In this document: positions 1-7,819 of the stretch, piece after piece
Layout of the letters: each line of letters starts with the position of its first letter
Numbering within the stretch: position 1 is the first letter of the stretch
Source: Brevinematales bacterium
Lineage (GTDB): Bacteria > Spirochaetota > Brevinematia > Brevinematales > Thermospiraceae
Assembly: GCA_013177995.1 (NCBI GenBank)
Contig: JABLXN010000008.1
Location: forward strand, 1 to 64,000
Reading direction: 5' to 3'
DNA length: 64,000 nt
Program-made: the position numbers and the translations under genes
The notes under the pieces: model-generated
Seen by the model: only the letters and a program-made list of their open reading frames with translations
Told to the model about the DNA's origin: nothing
Database searches by the model: none

Positions 1-1
1 G

Positions 2-115
2 GCCAATCTCTGCGTGGCTCACAAACTCCTTCGCCTCCTCTACGCCATGCTCTCTCATCAAACTACCTTCGACCCCTTTCGCCTTACCTCCTTCCCTCAG
101 GAGGTGAATTTATAA
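2..115 (+). CDS. C-terminal end of an IS110-family-like transposase (partial, cut by window edge)
   Basis: The first 114 bases read without a stop and end in TAA at 113-115. The 37 residues contain VAHKLLRLLYAML followed by a FDP motif. This matches my memory of the extreme C terminus of IS110/IS116/IS902 transposases, which usually read AHKLLR-(I/L)-(I/L)YAML and then a short polar tail ending near F/YDP. The start lies outside the window, so I cannot tell an intact insertion sequence from a remnant. IS110 elements normally lack terminal inverted repeats, and none is seen after the stop. It faces cheW, 70 bp away. The identification rests on a short tail only. Confidence 0.5.
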   Translation, partial: ANLCVAHKLLRLLYAMLSHQTTFDPFRLTSFPQEVNL

Positions 116-185
116 TAGTTGACTCCTCTATAAAAATTGTCCCTTTATGGCTATAATGATAACACAAAAAAAGAAAAAAGGCAAT

Positions 186-641
186 TTATTCCACAATCTT
201 TTTCTCAAGAAAATCCCGCATCTCAATGGTAAAAAGCCTCTGAATATTCACCCGATAGACGATTTGTTCCCCCGCCCTGATAATGCCGTCTACGAAATGC
301 TGGGCGACGCCGGAGAGAGAAATCCCTGCCGCCTCCTGGACCTGATCCTTTTCCACCTGGATCACCCTGTCAATCTGATCGACTAACATCCCCACCAGAA
401 TATCATCCACCATCACCACCACCATCTTTGCCCGGGAAAGATCCGTTTCCCCAAGACCAAGCCGCTTGCGAAGGGAAATCACAGGGAGAATAATCCCACG
501 AAGATTGACCACCCCCTCCACGTATGCCGGAGCATCCGGCATGGGGATAACCTTCTCCACACGAACAACCTCTTTCACATCAAAAATATTCACCGCAAAG
601 AGACGATCCGCTACAAAAAAGGTGACGAACTGTTCTTCCAC
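186..641 (-). CDS. cheW: CheW chemotaxis coupling protein
   Basis: A single CheW domain fills the 151 residues. Typical features are FFVADRLFAVNIFDVKEV near the N terminus, then P-A-Y-V-E-G-V-V-N-L-R-G and LPVISLRKRLGL. CheW is a cytoplasmic adaptor that links chemoreceptors to the CheA kinase. The start is GTG at 641, preceded by a GGGGAGGG ribosome binding site; no ATG is well placed. It is last in the reverse-strand group and no other chemotaxis gene lies beside it, so it may be one of several CheW copies in the genome. Confidence 0.93.
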   Translation of the reverse strand: MEEQFVTFFVADRLFAVNIFDVKEVVRVEKVIPMPDAPAYVEGVVNLRGIILPVISLRKRLGLGETDLSRAKMVVVMVDDILVGMLVDQIDRVIQVEKDQVQEAAGISLSGVAQHFVDGIIRAGEQIVYRVNIQRLFTIEMRDFLEKKIVE

Positions 642-742
642 GCTTTCCCTCCCCCTTTATGATAAGGCAAAAAAAGGATTTGTCAAGGGGAAGCAGGGAA
701 AGAACAAAGAGAAACTCACCATGAAAAATCTCATATACCCTT

Positions 743-1291
743 CTACTGGATGAGACTTCTATATACCTTTCCCAGATCCTCTGAATATCGATAGACAAGT
801 TTCACCCATCTGGGAGAAATCTGCCCCTCAAGGGCCTGATATTCCCGAAGTCGTTTCTGCAAAAGCAAAGCTGTTTGAATTCTCTTTTCTTTTTCAAACG
901 CATTTGTTTCTGTCTCTAATTGCTTGAGAATATCATCAATCTCTCGTATCAATACCTCTGGCGAACGATCCGCTAAACTCTCAGAAAAAGAAAGATAAGC
1001 ATAATGCAAGGTTATATTCGAAAAAGTATTGATATACTCTTCAACCGAAGAAAACTTCTGCGTTACAATAGCCACAAATACATGGTTTGTCTCAAGATCC
1101 TGATGCAAAGCCCCCATTATCGCAGGATTGAAAAAACCCGTGGAGGCAATAAACCCCACCTTATTCGTATAAAATGGTCGCACCTCATTCCAGAGAGAAA
1201 GAAATTGCTTTACCTCTTTCTCTTCCTGAGAAAGCGCACACCCCACGAGAAATATTACCATAACAAAAACAACTCTTTTTATTTTTTTCAT
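743..1291 (-). CDS. Lipoprotein of unknown function, 182 aa
   Basis: A basic N terminus and hydrophobic stretch end in a lipobox L-V-G-C, with the lipidated cysteine at position 18. The rest is mostly charged and helical, with a likely coiled coil over about residues 125-165. I do not recognise the family. Its ribosome binding site (AAGGATAGGG) lies just past the terminator of the upstream lipoprotein gene, so either some read-through or an unseen promoter must drive it. It probably sits on the periplasmic face of a membrane. A role cannot be inferred. Confidence 0.75.
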   Translation of the reverse strand: MKKIKRVVFVMVIFLVGCALSQEEKEVKQFLSLWNEVRPFYTNKVGFIASTGFFNPAIMGALHQDLETNHVFVAIVTQKFSSVEEYINTFSNITLHYAYLSFSESLADRSPEVLIREIDDILKQLETETNAFEKEKRIQTALLLQKRLREYQALEGQISPRWVKLVYRYSEDLGKVYRSLIQ

Positions 1292-1303
1292 ACCCTATCC
1301 TTT

Positions 1304-1336
1304 ACAAAAAAACGAAGGGGGAATCCCCCCTTCGTT
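1304..1336 (-). terminator. Rho-independent terminator after the small lipoprotein gene
   Basis: A 9-bp perfect stem (CGAAGGGGG with CCCCCTTCG) closes a 4-base loop and is followed on the minus strand by a run of seven T. It begins directly after the stop codon at 1337-1339. Confidence 0.9.
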
Positions 1337-1663
1337 TTACTTGACTTGCTGTACCTTGATAGTGCGAGTGGTAATACTCAATTGCCCCAAAACAACCGAG
1401 AAGACATAATCCAGAAAACCCATCTCTGTGACAACAACTACTTCAGCCCCATCGGGATAGTTGGCAAGAAGAGAGGCTGTGGAGTTGTCACCAAGTGGCA
1501 CCAGACCCCAAAGGATATACCACACCCGTTTCTCCTGCTCAGCAGCAGTGAGAGGTTGACTACTGATAAAAATCTTCTTCCCAGCAGGAGCCTTCACCAC
1601 AACCTGCCCACACCCTGACACCACAAACGCCACGGCCAACACGAGAGCAACAAACCTTTTCAT
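1337..1663 (-). CDS. Small lipoprotein, 108 aa
   Basis: The signal peptide ends in the lipobox V-S-G-C with the cysteine at residue 18. The mature part holds a WYILWGLVPLGD motif, reminiscent of small Bor/TRL-like lipoproteins, but this likeness is weak. The gene is preceded by AAAAGGAGGTAGAGGT, an excellent ribosome binding site, and by its own promoter (1708-1736). It is followed by a strong hairpin terminator (1304-1336). It therefore looks like a separately transcribed, well expressed monocistronic gene. Function unknown. Confidence 0.75.
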   Translation of the reverse strand: MKRFVALVLAVAFVVSGCGQVVVKAPAGKKIFISSQPLTAAEQEKRVWYILWGLVPLGDNSTASLLANYPDGAEVVVVTEMGFLDYVFSVVLGQLSITTRTIKVQQVK

Positions 1664-1707
1664 ACCTCTACCTCCTTTTTAGGAATTTTTTGATGAATTA
1701 CCACTAC

Positions 1708-1736
1708 ATATTATATGAAAAATTTCTTTTTGTCAA
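1708..1736 (-). promoter_or_regulatory. Sigma-70-type promoter for the small lipoprotein
   Basis: On the minus strand a perfect TTGACA (1731-1736) is followed after 17 bases by TAATAT (1708-1713); a TATAAT overlaps it at a 15-base spacing. It lies between the rnfA stop and the lipoprotein start, so that gene need not depend on the rnf transcript. Confidence 0.7.
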
Positions 1737-1752
1737 GAGATTTTGGAAGATT

Positions 1753-2334
1753 TTATTTCACAAAACCTACAAAAGCATACATAGCCATAGACATGAGCGC
1801 CGCTGAGATAAAGGCAATAGGAAGTCCCTTGAAGGCCTTGGGAACCTTGGCGAGATCAAGCTTCTCCCGAACACTGGCCATCATAATAAGCGCAAGCGTA
1901 AATCCAAGCCCGGCCGTCAGAGCAAACACCAAAGACTCCACGAACGTGTACCCTTCTTTCAGGACGAGAAAAGCCGTCCCTAAAATGGCACAGTTTGTGG
2001 TAATAAGGGGAAGATAAATCCCAAGGGCATGATAGAGAGCAGGGGCTACCTTCTTCAAGAAAATCTCCACAAGCTGCACAAAACTGGCAATCACTAAAAT
2101 AAACACAATGACCTGCAAAAACTCAAGCCCCAGTTTCACAAGAAGGAGATTCACAGGATAAATGACCGCTGTGGACATCACTAGCACAAAAATGACAGCA
2201 AACCCCATCCCTATCGCAGAACTCATTTTTTTCGACACACCAAAAAAAGGACAAAGCCCCAAAAAACGAGAAAAGATAAAATTATTCACAAAGATAGCAC
2301 TCATCGTAATGAGAAAAAGCTTATTCACATCCAT
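1753..2334 (-). CDS. rnfA: Rnf electron transport complex subunit A
   Basis: An integral membrane protein of 193 residues with about six membrane segments. It has the family hallmarks NNFIFSRFLGLCPFFGVSK near the N terminus and ITTNCAILG in the middle. RnfA pairs with RnfE as inverted-topology subunits that hold an iron-sulfur centre in the membrane and help move Na+ or H+ while electrons pass between ferredoxin and NAD. A good ribosome binding site (TAGGAGGG) precedes the ATG, 9 bp after rnfE. In most operons rnfB follows rnfA, but here a lipoprotein gene with its own promoter follows. Confidence 0.95.
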   Translation of the reverse strand: MDVNKLFLITMSAIFVNNFIFSRFLGLCPFFGVSKKMSSAIGMGFAVIFVLVMSTAVIYPVNLLLVKLGLEFLQVIVFILVIASFVQLVEIFLKKVAPALYHALGIYLPLITTNCAILGTAFLVLKEGYTFVESLVFALTAGLGFTLALIMMASVREKLDLAKVPKAFKGLPIAFISAALMSMAMYAFVGFVK

Positions 2335-2343
2335 ACGTCCCTC

Positions 2344-2985
2344 CTAAGCCTTGTTCGCCTTGGCTTTTTCTGCCTGACGGTTCCTGAGATATTGAAAGAA
2401 GGCCAAAAGAAGCCCCATCACAACGAATCCACCTGTAGGAAGAATCATCACCACCGCAGGACTAGAAATCCACTGGCTCAGGTCTATCACCGTTCCTATC
2501 CCCGCTAGTTGAAGGGTTATCGTCCCACTCCCTAAAACCTCACGAATAAACCCGATAAGCGTCAGAGACAACGTAAATCCCAATCCCATACCAAGACCAT
2601 CCATCACCGAAAGAAGCGGGGGATTTTTTGAAGCAAAGGCTTCAGCACGACCAAGAATGATACAATTCACCACAATCAGGGGGATAAAAATCCCAAGTGC
2701 CCTATCCAGTTCCGGGGCAAAAGCCTTGATCACCATCTGGACAATCGTCACAAAGGAAGCAATAATCACAATATAAGCTGGAATACGCACCATCTCAGGG
2801 ATAAAATTTCGCAAAAGAGAAATGAGAAGATTGGACATGGTGAGCACAAAAATCACCGCAAGCCCCATCCCAATCCCATTGATGGTCTGGGTTGTCACCG
2901 CTAATGTAGGACAGAGCCCCAGCACCACCACAAAGATAGGATTTTCCTTGAAAAGCCCTTTCAGAAACTCTTTCCATGCGTTCAT
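2344..2985 (-). CDS. rnfE: Rnf electron transport complex subunit E
   Basis: A 213-residue membrane protein, the sister of RnfA, with the typical NPIFVVVLGLCPTLAVT near the N terminus and VVNCIILGRAEAFA in the fourth membrane region. It forms the membrane core of the Rnf ferredoxin:NAD oxidoreductase together with RnfA and RnfD. Start ATG has GGAGGAAAGCA upstream and overlaps the rnfG stop by 4 bases, which indicates translational coupling. The length is slightly below the usual 200-230 range midpoint and nothing is missing. Confidence 0.95.
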   Translation of the reverse strand: MNAWKEFLKGLFKENPIFVVVLGLCPTLAVTTQTINGIGMGLAVIFVLTMSNLLISLLRNFIPEMVRIPAYIVIIASFVTIVQMVIKAFAPELDRALGIFIPLIVVNCIILGRAEAFASKNPPLLSVMDGLGMGLGFTLSLTLIGFIREVLGSGTITLQLAGIGTVIDLSQWISSPAVVMILPTGGFVVMGLLLAFFQYLRNRQAEKAKANKA

Positions 2986-3584
2986 TGCTTTCCTCCCTCA
3001 GAAACTTCATTCGTTGGTGTGGCGCTCGTCATAGGGCTTTCTTTATTATCTCCATCCATAATTTGTGTATACATCGCCAACGCCTCATGAATCCCTCGTG
3101 TCACAGCAAGAGAAGAAAACGTAGCTCCCGACACTGCATCACACCCCTTCGCCTGAAAATCAGGCTTGGTGGTAGGAATACCATCTACCCCCCGACCAAG
3201 AAACTGGGAAAGCCACTTCTGATCCCTGGCTTTTGTCCCTAAACCAGGCGTCTCTCCACCCATACTCATCACCACCACACGAGCTACAATCCCATTGGTC
3301 ACCGCTGTTAGGGTTTCCACTGGTCCACCATATCCTGGATACGACGCACGAAATACATAAGCCACTATTGTCTCATTTTGATAAAGAATATAGTAAGGTT
3401 TGTCCCCCAGCTCTTTGGTTTCATAACGAGAAAAAGAAGGATAGACCTCCTGAAGAGCACGCTCGAATTCACGCTTATCCGCCTCATCTAAGAGGGGCTT
3501 CAAATTCCCATAGGTGAGGGCAAGCAATCCCCCCAATACCGTCGCAATCACGACTAAAGGATACAATTTCTTGATAAAATCCAT
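2982..3584 (-). CDS. rnfG: Rnf complex flavoprotein subunit G
   Basis: One N-terminal membrane anchor (about residues 8-27) is followed by a periplasmic FMN-binding domain. The covalent flavin attachment motif S-G-A-T is present at residues 152-155, so Thr155 should carry FMN by a phosphoester bond made by ApbE, which is not in this window. The 200-aa length is normal. Start ATG at 3584 has AAAGGAG upstream and lies 1 bp after the rnfD stop codon. RnfG passes electrons between RnfD and the membrane core. Confidence 0.94.
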   Translation of the reverse strand: MDFIKKLYPLVVIATVLGGLLALTYGNLKPLLDEADKREFERALQEVYPSFSRYETKELGDKPYYILYQNETIVAYVFRASYPGYGGPVETLTAVTNGIVARVVVMSMGGETPGLGTKARDQKWLSQFLGRGVDGIPTTKPDFQAKGCDAVSGATFSSLAVTRGIHEALAMYTQIMDGDNKESPMTSATPTNEVSEGGKQ

Positions 3585-3585
3585 A

Positions 3586-4653
3586 TCAGGACTCCTTTGG
3601 CTTTTTCACAATAGCCCGTCGATAACCATATATAGAAGGCCTAAAATACCTATCGATCAAGGGAACAAAAATATTCATGAGCGCAATCGAAAGGGCTACT
3701 CCTTCCGGATATCCGCCAAAAAGACGAATCATCGTCGTCAAAATTCCTAACATAATTGCATAAAATACATTCCCGGAAAAACTCAAAGGAGAAGTCACAC
3801 TATCATTAGCCATAAAACAGGCCCCGAGCATAAGCCCCCCCGAAAGCACATGAAAAAGCGCATCCCCGGTAAAAAGCCCCGTCCCCTGCGGAAGCCCTCC
3901 AAAGATCCATGAGAGAAGCGCCACCGTTCCCACATAGAGCACGGGAACTTCCCAGGTGATCACCCGTCGTACCAGAAGATAGATCACCCCAAGAAGAATA
4001 GCTAACGCCGAGGTTTCCCCGATACAGCCCGGCACATTCCCGATAAAAAGATTCCAGTAATCAAGAAGTCCCTGCTTATAAAGCCCTGCAAACCCATCTA
4101 CCTTCAAGGTAGTAAGAGGAGACGCTGAGGTGATCATTTCAGGAGAAACAATAGCCCTGGAAGCCTCCCAGAAATCCATTCCTCTGTCTATCAGAGAGCG
4201 AATCGTGGGAGACCATCTCCCCGACATCACCCCGGACCAGGCAATCACCACAAAAAGCCTTCCACCAATGGCTGGATTCATAAAATTATACCCCAATCCG
4301 CCAAAGGCCCACTTCACAAGAGCCACGGCAAACATATTCCCAAAGACAACCACATACCATGGAGCCGCCGGCGGAAGATTATAGGCAAAGAGAAGCGAGG
4401 TAATCATCACACTTCCATCAAATATCGTTATCCCTCGCCTGGTAAGAAGCCCCATCACCAATTCGGTGAGAAGCCCTGTAGCCACACTTATTCCAATAAT
4501 CCGAAGGGCATTGGCCCCAAAAAAATACACACTGGCGATCCCCGCAGGAATGAGGGCAATCACCACATCCCACATCACCCTTTCTACTGAAAAAGGACTA
4601 TGAATATGGGGAGAAAAGAGCCCTGCTCCAGCCTTTCCTTTTGCTTTTGCCAT
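3586..4653 (-). CDS. rnfD: Rnf complex membrane flavoprotein subunit D
   Basis: A polytopic membrane protein related to NqrB. I chose the ATG at 4653 (355 aa, starting MAKAKGK) because AGGAGA lies 7 bases upstream and the 17-bp gap to rnfC fits; an upstream in-frame start would run into rnfC. The conserved NPAIGGRLF segment is at about 126-134. The usual flavin site reads S-(G/A)-A-T-P-L with a covalently modified threonine; here residues 176-180 read S-A-S-P-L, so Ser178 stands where the threonine is expected. See findings. Confidence 0.94.
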   Translation of the reverse strand: MAKAKGKAGAGLFSPHIHSPFSVERVMWDVVIALIPAGIASVYFFGANALRIIGISVATGLLTELVMGLLTRRGITIFDGSVMITSLLFAYNLPPAAPWYVVVFGNMFAVALVKWAFGGLGYNFMNPAIGGRLFVVIAWSGVMSGRWSPTIRSLIDRGMDFWEASRAIVSPEMITSASPLTTLKVDGFAGLYKQGLLDYWNLFIGNVPGCIGETSALAILLGVIYLLVRRVITWEVPVLYVGTVALLSWIFGGLPQGTGLFTGDALFHVLSGGLMLGACFMANDSVTSPLSFSGNVFYAIMLGILTTMIRLFGGYPEGVALSIALMNIFVPLIDRYFRPSIYGYRRAIVKKPKES

Positions 4654-4670
4654 GGTTGTCTCCTGATGCG

Positions 4671-6005
4671 TTATTTCTTGGCCTGCGCCTGTTTGCGCTT
4701 GTAAAACTCTTTGCCATATCTGATAAGCCCCACAAGAGGAATCTTGGAGGGACAGATATAGGCACAGGCACCACATTCAATACAATCAAAAAGACCAATA
4801 GATGCCGCTTCCTCTACAAGAAAATTATCCGCCAGTTTGGCAATCTCTGTGGGCATAAGACCGATGGGACACACCGCCAAACACTTGGCACATCGAATAC
4901 ACGGCCTATCCTCAACCCCATAGTCTTCCTTGGGAGAGAGAAACACAATCCCGCTTGTGGACTTCATCACAGGCATGTTTTCATCCGGAATTTCAAGACC
5001 CATCATAGGACCACCAGAGATCATCGTGGCAAACTTGGCCGGCTTGCCATAGCTTTCGATGAGATGAGAAATTGGGGTACCTATACGGACCTTGTAATTC
5101 CCGGCCTTTGGCACTCCTATCCCTGTATAGGTAAGCCCCCGTTCAATGAGCGGTTTATGGTGAACCACCGCTTCGTAGATGGCATTCATAGTCGAAACAT
5201 TTTCCACCAGAACCCCAATATCAGCCGGGAGCCCTTTGGTTGGTACTTCCTTGCCGGTAATAGCCTGAATGAGCTGTTTTTCTCCCCCCTGGGGATAACG
5301 GGTACGAAGGGGTACCACCCTGATATCCGAACGACCAGCAAGGAGGTTTGTCCAGTGATCAATGGCGTCCTCTTTGTTGGTTTCTATGCCAATATAGACC
5401 TGCTTGATAGTCGGAAGTGCGCGTTTCACGATCTCAATGGCGGTGAGAATTTCCTGAGACTTCTCGAGAAGCATACGATGATCAATGGTGAGATATGGTT
5501 CACATTCGGCCCCATTCAGAATAAGGGTTTCCACTACCTTGCCTGGAGGTGGAGAAAGCTTCACATGGGTGGGAAACGTCGCCCCACCAAGCCCCACTAC
5601 CCCCGCTTCCTGTACCAAAGACACAATCTGAGCAGGCCCCAGATTTTCCCAGGGAAATTTCTCCCCCACCCAGTTGTGGAAGCTTCCCCCCGTCTTGATC
5701 ACAACAAAATCCACCTGTTTTGCGGTAAGGGTATTTGCCTTTTCTATGGCCGTTACCACCCCAGAAACACTGGCATGGACATGCGCCGAAATCATGCCCG
5801 TCGCTTCCCCTATCCGCTGTCCCTCTACCACTTCGTCCCCAACAGAGACAAGAACCCGCGCAGGCGCTCCAAGATGCTGGGCCATGGGAATACGCACCAT
5901 CAGGGGAATATCAGCATTGACAATCGGTTTCTCTGCGGTTAACTTTTGCTCATGGGGATGAACTCCCCCTCGTTTGAAGGTAAACACTTTTTGTTTTTTG
6001 TCCAT
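4671..6005 (-). CDS. rnfC: Rnf complex iron-sulfur subunit C
   Basis: The 444-residue protein has an N-terminal barrel-sandwich part, a NuoF-like NADH/FMN domain (G-L-G-G-A-T-F-P-T-H around 140-150) and two C-terminal 4Fe-4S motifs, CIRCAKCLAVCP and CIECGACAYICP. It is the peripheral subunit where NAD(H) reacts. I chose ATG at 6005, with GTGGGGTG just upstream, over a GTG at 6017 with no ribosome binding site. It is first in rnfCDGEA and is transcribed from a clear promoter divergent from lspA. Confidence 0.95.
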   Translation of the reverse strand: MDKKQKVFTFKRGGVHPHEQKLTAEKPIVNADIPLMVRIPMAQHLGAPARVLVSVGDEVVEGQRIGEATGMISAHVHASVSGVVTAIEKANTLTAKQVDFVVIKTGGSFHNWVGEKFPWENLGPAQIVSLVQEAGVVGLGGATFPTHVKLSPPPGKVVETLILNGAECEPYLTIDHRMLLEKSQEILTAIEIVKRALPTIKQVYIGIETNKEDAIDHWTNLLAGRSDIRVVPLRTRYPQGGEKQLIQAITGKEVPTKGLPADIGVLVENVSTMNAIYEAVVHHKPLIERGLTYTGIGVPKAGNYKVRIGTPISHLIESYGKPAKFATMISGGPMMGLEIPDENMPVMKSTSGIVFLSPKEDYGVEDRPCIRCAKCLAVCPIGLMPTEIAKLADNFLVEEAASIGLFDCIECGACAYICPSKIPLVGLIRYGKEFYKRKQAQAKK

Positions 6006-6037
6006 GAGGCACCCCACTTCACAAAAACATTCTTTAT

Positions 6038-6066
6038 ATGATAAGAGAAGGGGAGAAAATAGTCAA
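6038..6066 (-). promoter_or_regulatory. Promoter for the rnfCDGEA operon
   Basis: Minus strand TTGACT (6061-6066), 17-base spacer, TATCAT (6038-6043). It lies 33 bp upstream of the rnfC ATG and back to back with the lspA promoter. Confidence 0.75.
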
Positions 6067-6114
6067 GAAAAAACAATTCTCCCCAGAGAAAAAACACCTC
6101 CCCTCTTTCGAATT

Positions 6115-6143
6115 TTGACATCTTCTTCTCTTCCGGGTATAAT
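6115..6143 (+). promoter_or_regulatory. Promoter for lspA and the following glycosyltransferases
   Basis: A perfect consensus sigma-70 promoter: TTGACA (6115-6120), 17 bases, TATAAT (6138-6143). Transcription would start near 6150, about 20 bp before the lspA ATG. Confidence 0.88.
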
Positions 6144-6171
6144 ATTATCCACACTTTTTCAAGGAGATCCC

Positions 6172-6672
6172 ATGTCAAAACGCCCCTGGCATATAGCCCT
6201 CTTTGTGATGGTTGTCGTCCTTGCGATCACCTCGGACCAGATCACTAAAGCTCTGGCCAAAGAATATCTCCCCCGTGGTGAAATGATCCAGGTCGTAGGG
6301 GACGTTTTTGTCCTCATCTATGCAGAAAATGAAGGGGCTTTCTTGGGGCTTGGATCTTCACTTCCTCCCACGATACGAACATGGGCCCTGGTTATCTTCC
6401 CCACCTTTTTGCTGGTTCTTTTTGTTTTTGGCCTTTTTGTCCGTGAAAAACATCCCTCTCTTCTCCATATCCTGACTATGGCTTCTATTGTTGGAGGAGG
6501 CCTCAGTAATCTCTTTGATAGAATGGCCTACGAGGGGCGTGTCATTGACTTCATGAACTTCGGGATAGGGCCTGTTTTTCGAACAGGCATCCTCAACGTG
6601 GCTGATCTCTGGATAACCTTCGGGGCTATCGTCCTCATCATCTGGGGAGGAAGGGAGAAGAAACATGGATAA
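6172..6672 (+). CDS. lspA: Lipoprotein signal peptidase
   Basis: An aspartic protease of the inner membrane that cuts prolipoprotein signal peptides. It has four membrane segments in 166 residues, the normal size. The catalytic aspartates are D116 in the N-L-F-D-R segment and D145 in N-V-A-D-L-W. Start ATG at 6172 has AAGGAG 6 bases upstream; longer in-frame extensions lack one. It serves the several lipoproteins in this window. A glycosyltransferase gene overlaps its 3' end by 8 bases and so probably shares its transcript. Confidence 0.95.
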   Translation: MSKRPWHIALFVMVVVLAITSDQITKALAKEYLPRGEMIQVVGDVFVLIYAENEGAFLGLGSSLPPTIRTWALVIFPTFLLVLFVFGLFVREKHPSLLHILTMASIVGGGLSNLFDRMAYEGRVIDFMNFGIGPVFRTGILNVADLWITFGAIVLIIWGGREKKHG

Positions 6673-7819
6673 GAAAAACTCCCAAAATTCATGTCCCAAA
6701 GTCTATATTTTGATTATTAACTACAATAATTGGGAAGATACCATAGAATGTTTATATAGCCTGTTCCAAAATGAATATAAAAATTATCAAATTATTCTCA
6801 TAGATAACCATTCACAAAACAACTCTGTCGAATACATAAGAGCATGGCTAGAAAGAAAAAACTATGCCCACCCTCTCCCCTCTCTTTCACATACTTTAGA
6901 ACAAGATATGCCCTATCTCCTTTATCAAATAGAAGAAAAAGACGATGGCTACAAGTTTACTTTATTAGAGAATAAAATTCCTGCCACTGTTGAACCCAAT
7001 GACTCCAAAAGCCTTCCCTTAATATTGATTGCCACAAAAACCAATTTGGGTTTTGCCGAAGGAAACAACGTAGGACTATTATACGTTCTACAACAAAATG
7101 ATTTCGACTACGTATGGATTCTAAATAACGATACTGTTGTAGAAAAAAGAAGTCTTATTGAAATGTTACAAGTTTTCGAGCAATGCCCTTCGGCGGGAAT
7201 AGTAGGTTCAAAGCTCATTTATTATTCTTCCGGGGAAATTCAAGCATACGGCGGAACAAAAAAAATCACCTGGATAAATGCTGGTAGTGGGAAATATATT
7301 ACCAAGCTCCCCATAAACCATCACTTGCCATACTTGAGAATTCCAGGCTATATTATTGGTGCCAGCATGTTAGTTAAAAGAGAGGTATTCGACAAAATAG
7401 GATTGTTAGATAAAAATTATTTTATGTGGAACGAAGAATCTGATTTTTGTTTTCGTGTCATTAAAAACGGTTATGAATTGTTTTGTGCTTGTAATTCAAT
7501 TGTATATCATAAAGAAGGCGCAAGCACAGGAAAACAAAAGTCCTCAAAATTTTTACTTTTTTCCAAACAAAGACCTTCCTTTATCAGATTTGTCATTACA
7601 ACTTACTTAGATATACGAAATCATATTTATTTTAACAAGAAACATTTTGGAAACTTTTACGCTTTTGTTTACCTTGTAATAAGGATACCAAATATATTAA
7701 AAAAAATATTGGGGGTTCTTCTTTTTGATGAGGATAAAACTCGTAGGCTCTCATTAATTGCAAAAAGTATAAAAGACGGTTTTCAAGGAACTATGGGAAA
7801 ACCTAAGGAGATCCCATGA
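6665..7819 (+). CDS. Glycosyltransferase family 2 (rhamnosyltransferase-like)
   Basis: A cytoplasmic GT-A enzyme of 384 residues. Features are VYILIINYNNWEDTIECL at the start, the nucleotide-sugar motif N-N-D-T at 154-157, and MWNEESDFCFR near 255. These fit GT2 enzymes that add rhamnose or similar sugars to lipid-linked glycans. It overlaps lspA by 8 bases and the next gene by 4. Base composition is markedly more AT-rich than lspA, a sign that the glycan genes were acquired. Substrate cannot be told. Confidence 0.85.
   Translation: MDKKNSQNSCPKVYILIINYNNWEDTIECLYSLFQNEYKNYQIILIDNHSQNNSVEYIRAWLERKNYAHPLPSLSHTLEQDMPYLLYQIEEKDDGYKFTLLENKIPATVEPNDSKSLPLILIATKTNLGFAEGNNVGLLYVLQQNDFDYVWILNNDTVVEKRSLIEMLQVFEQCPSAGIVGSKLIYYSSGEIQAYGGTKKITWINAGSGKYITKLPINHHLPYLRIPGYIIGASMLVKREVFDKIGLLDKNYFMWNEESDFCFRVIKNGYELFCACNSIVYHKEGASTGKQKSSKFLLFSKQRPSFIRFVITTYLDIRNHIYFNKKHFGNFYAFVYLVIRIPNILKKILGVLLFDEDKTRRLSLIAKSIKDGFQGTMGKPKEIP

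Noticed and set aside
4641-5942. Long forward frame opposite rnfC
   Set aside because: It is the antisense shadow of a clear rnfC gene and encodes no known motif.
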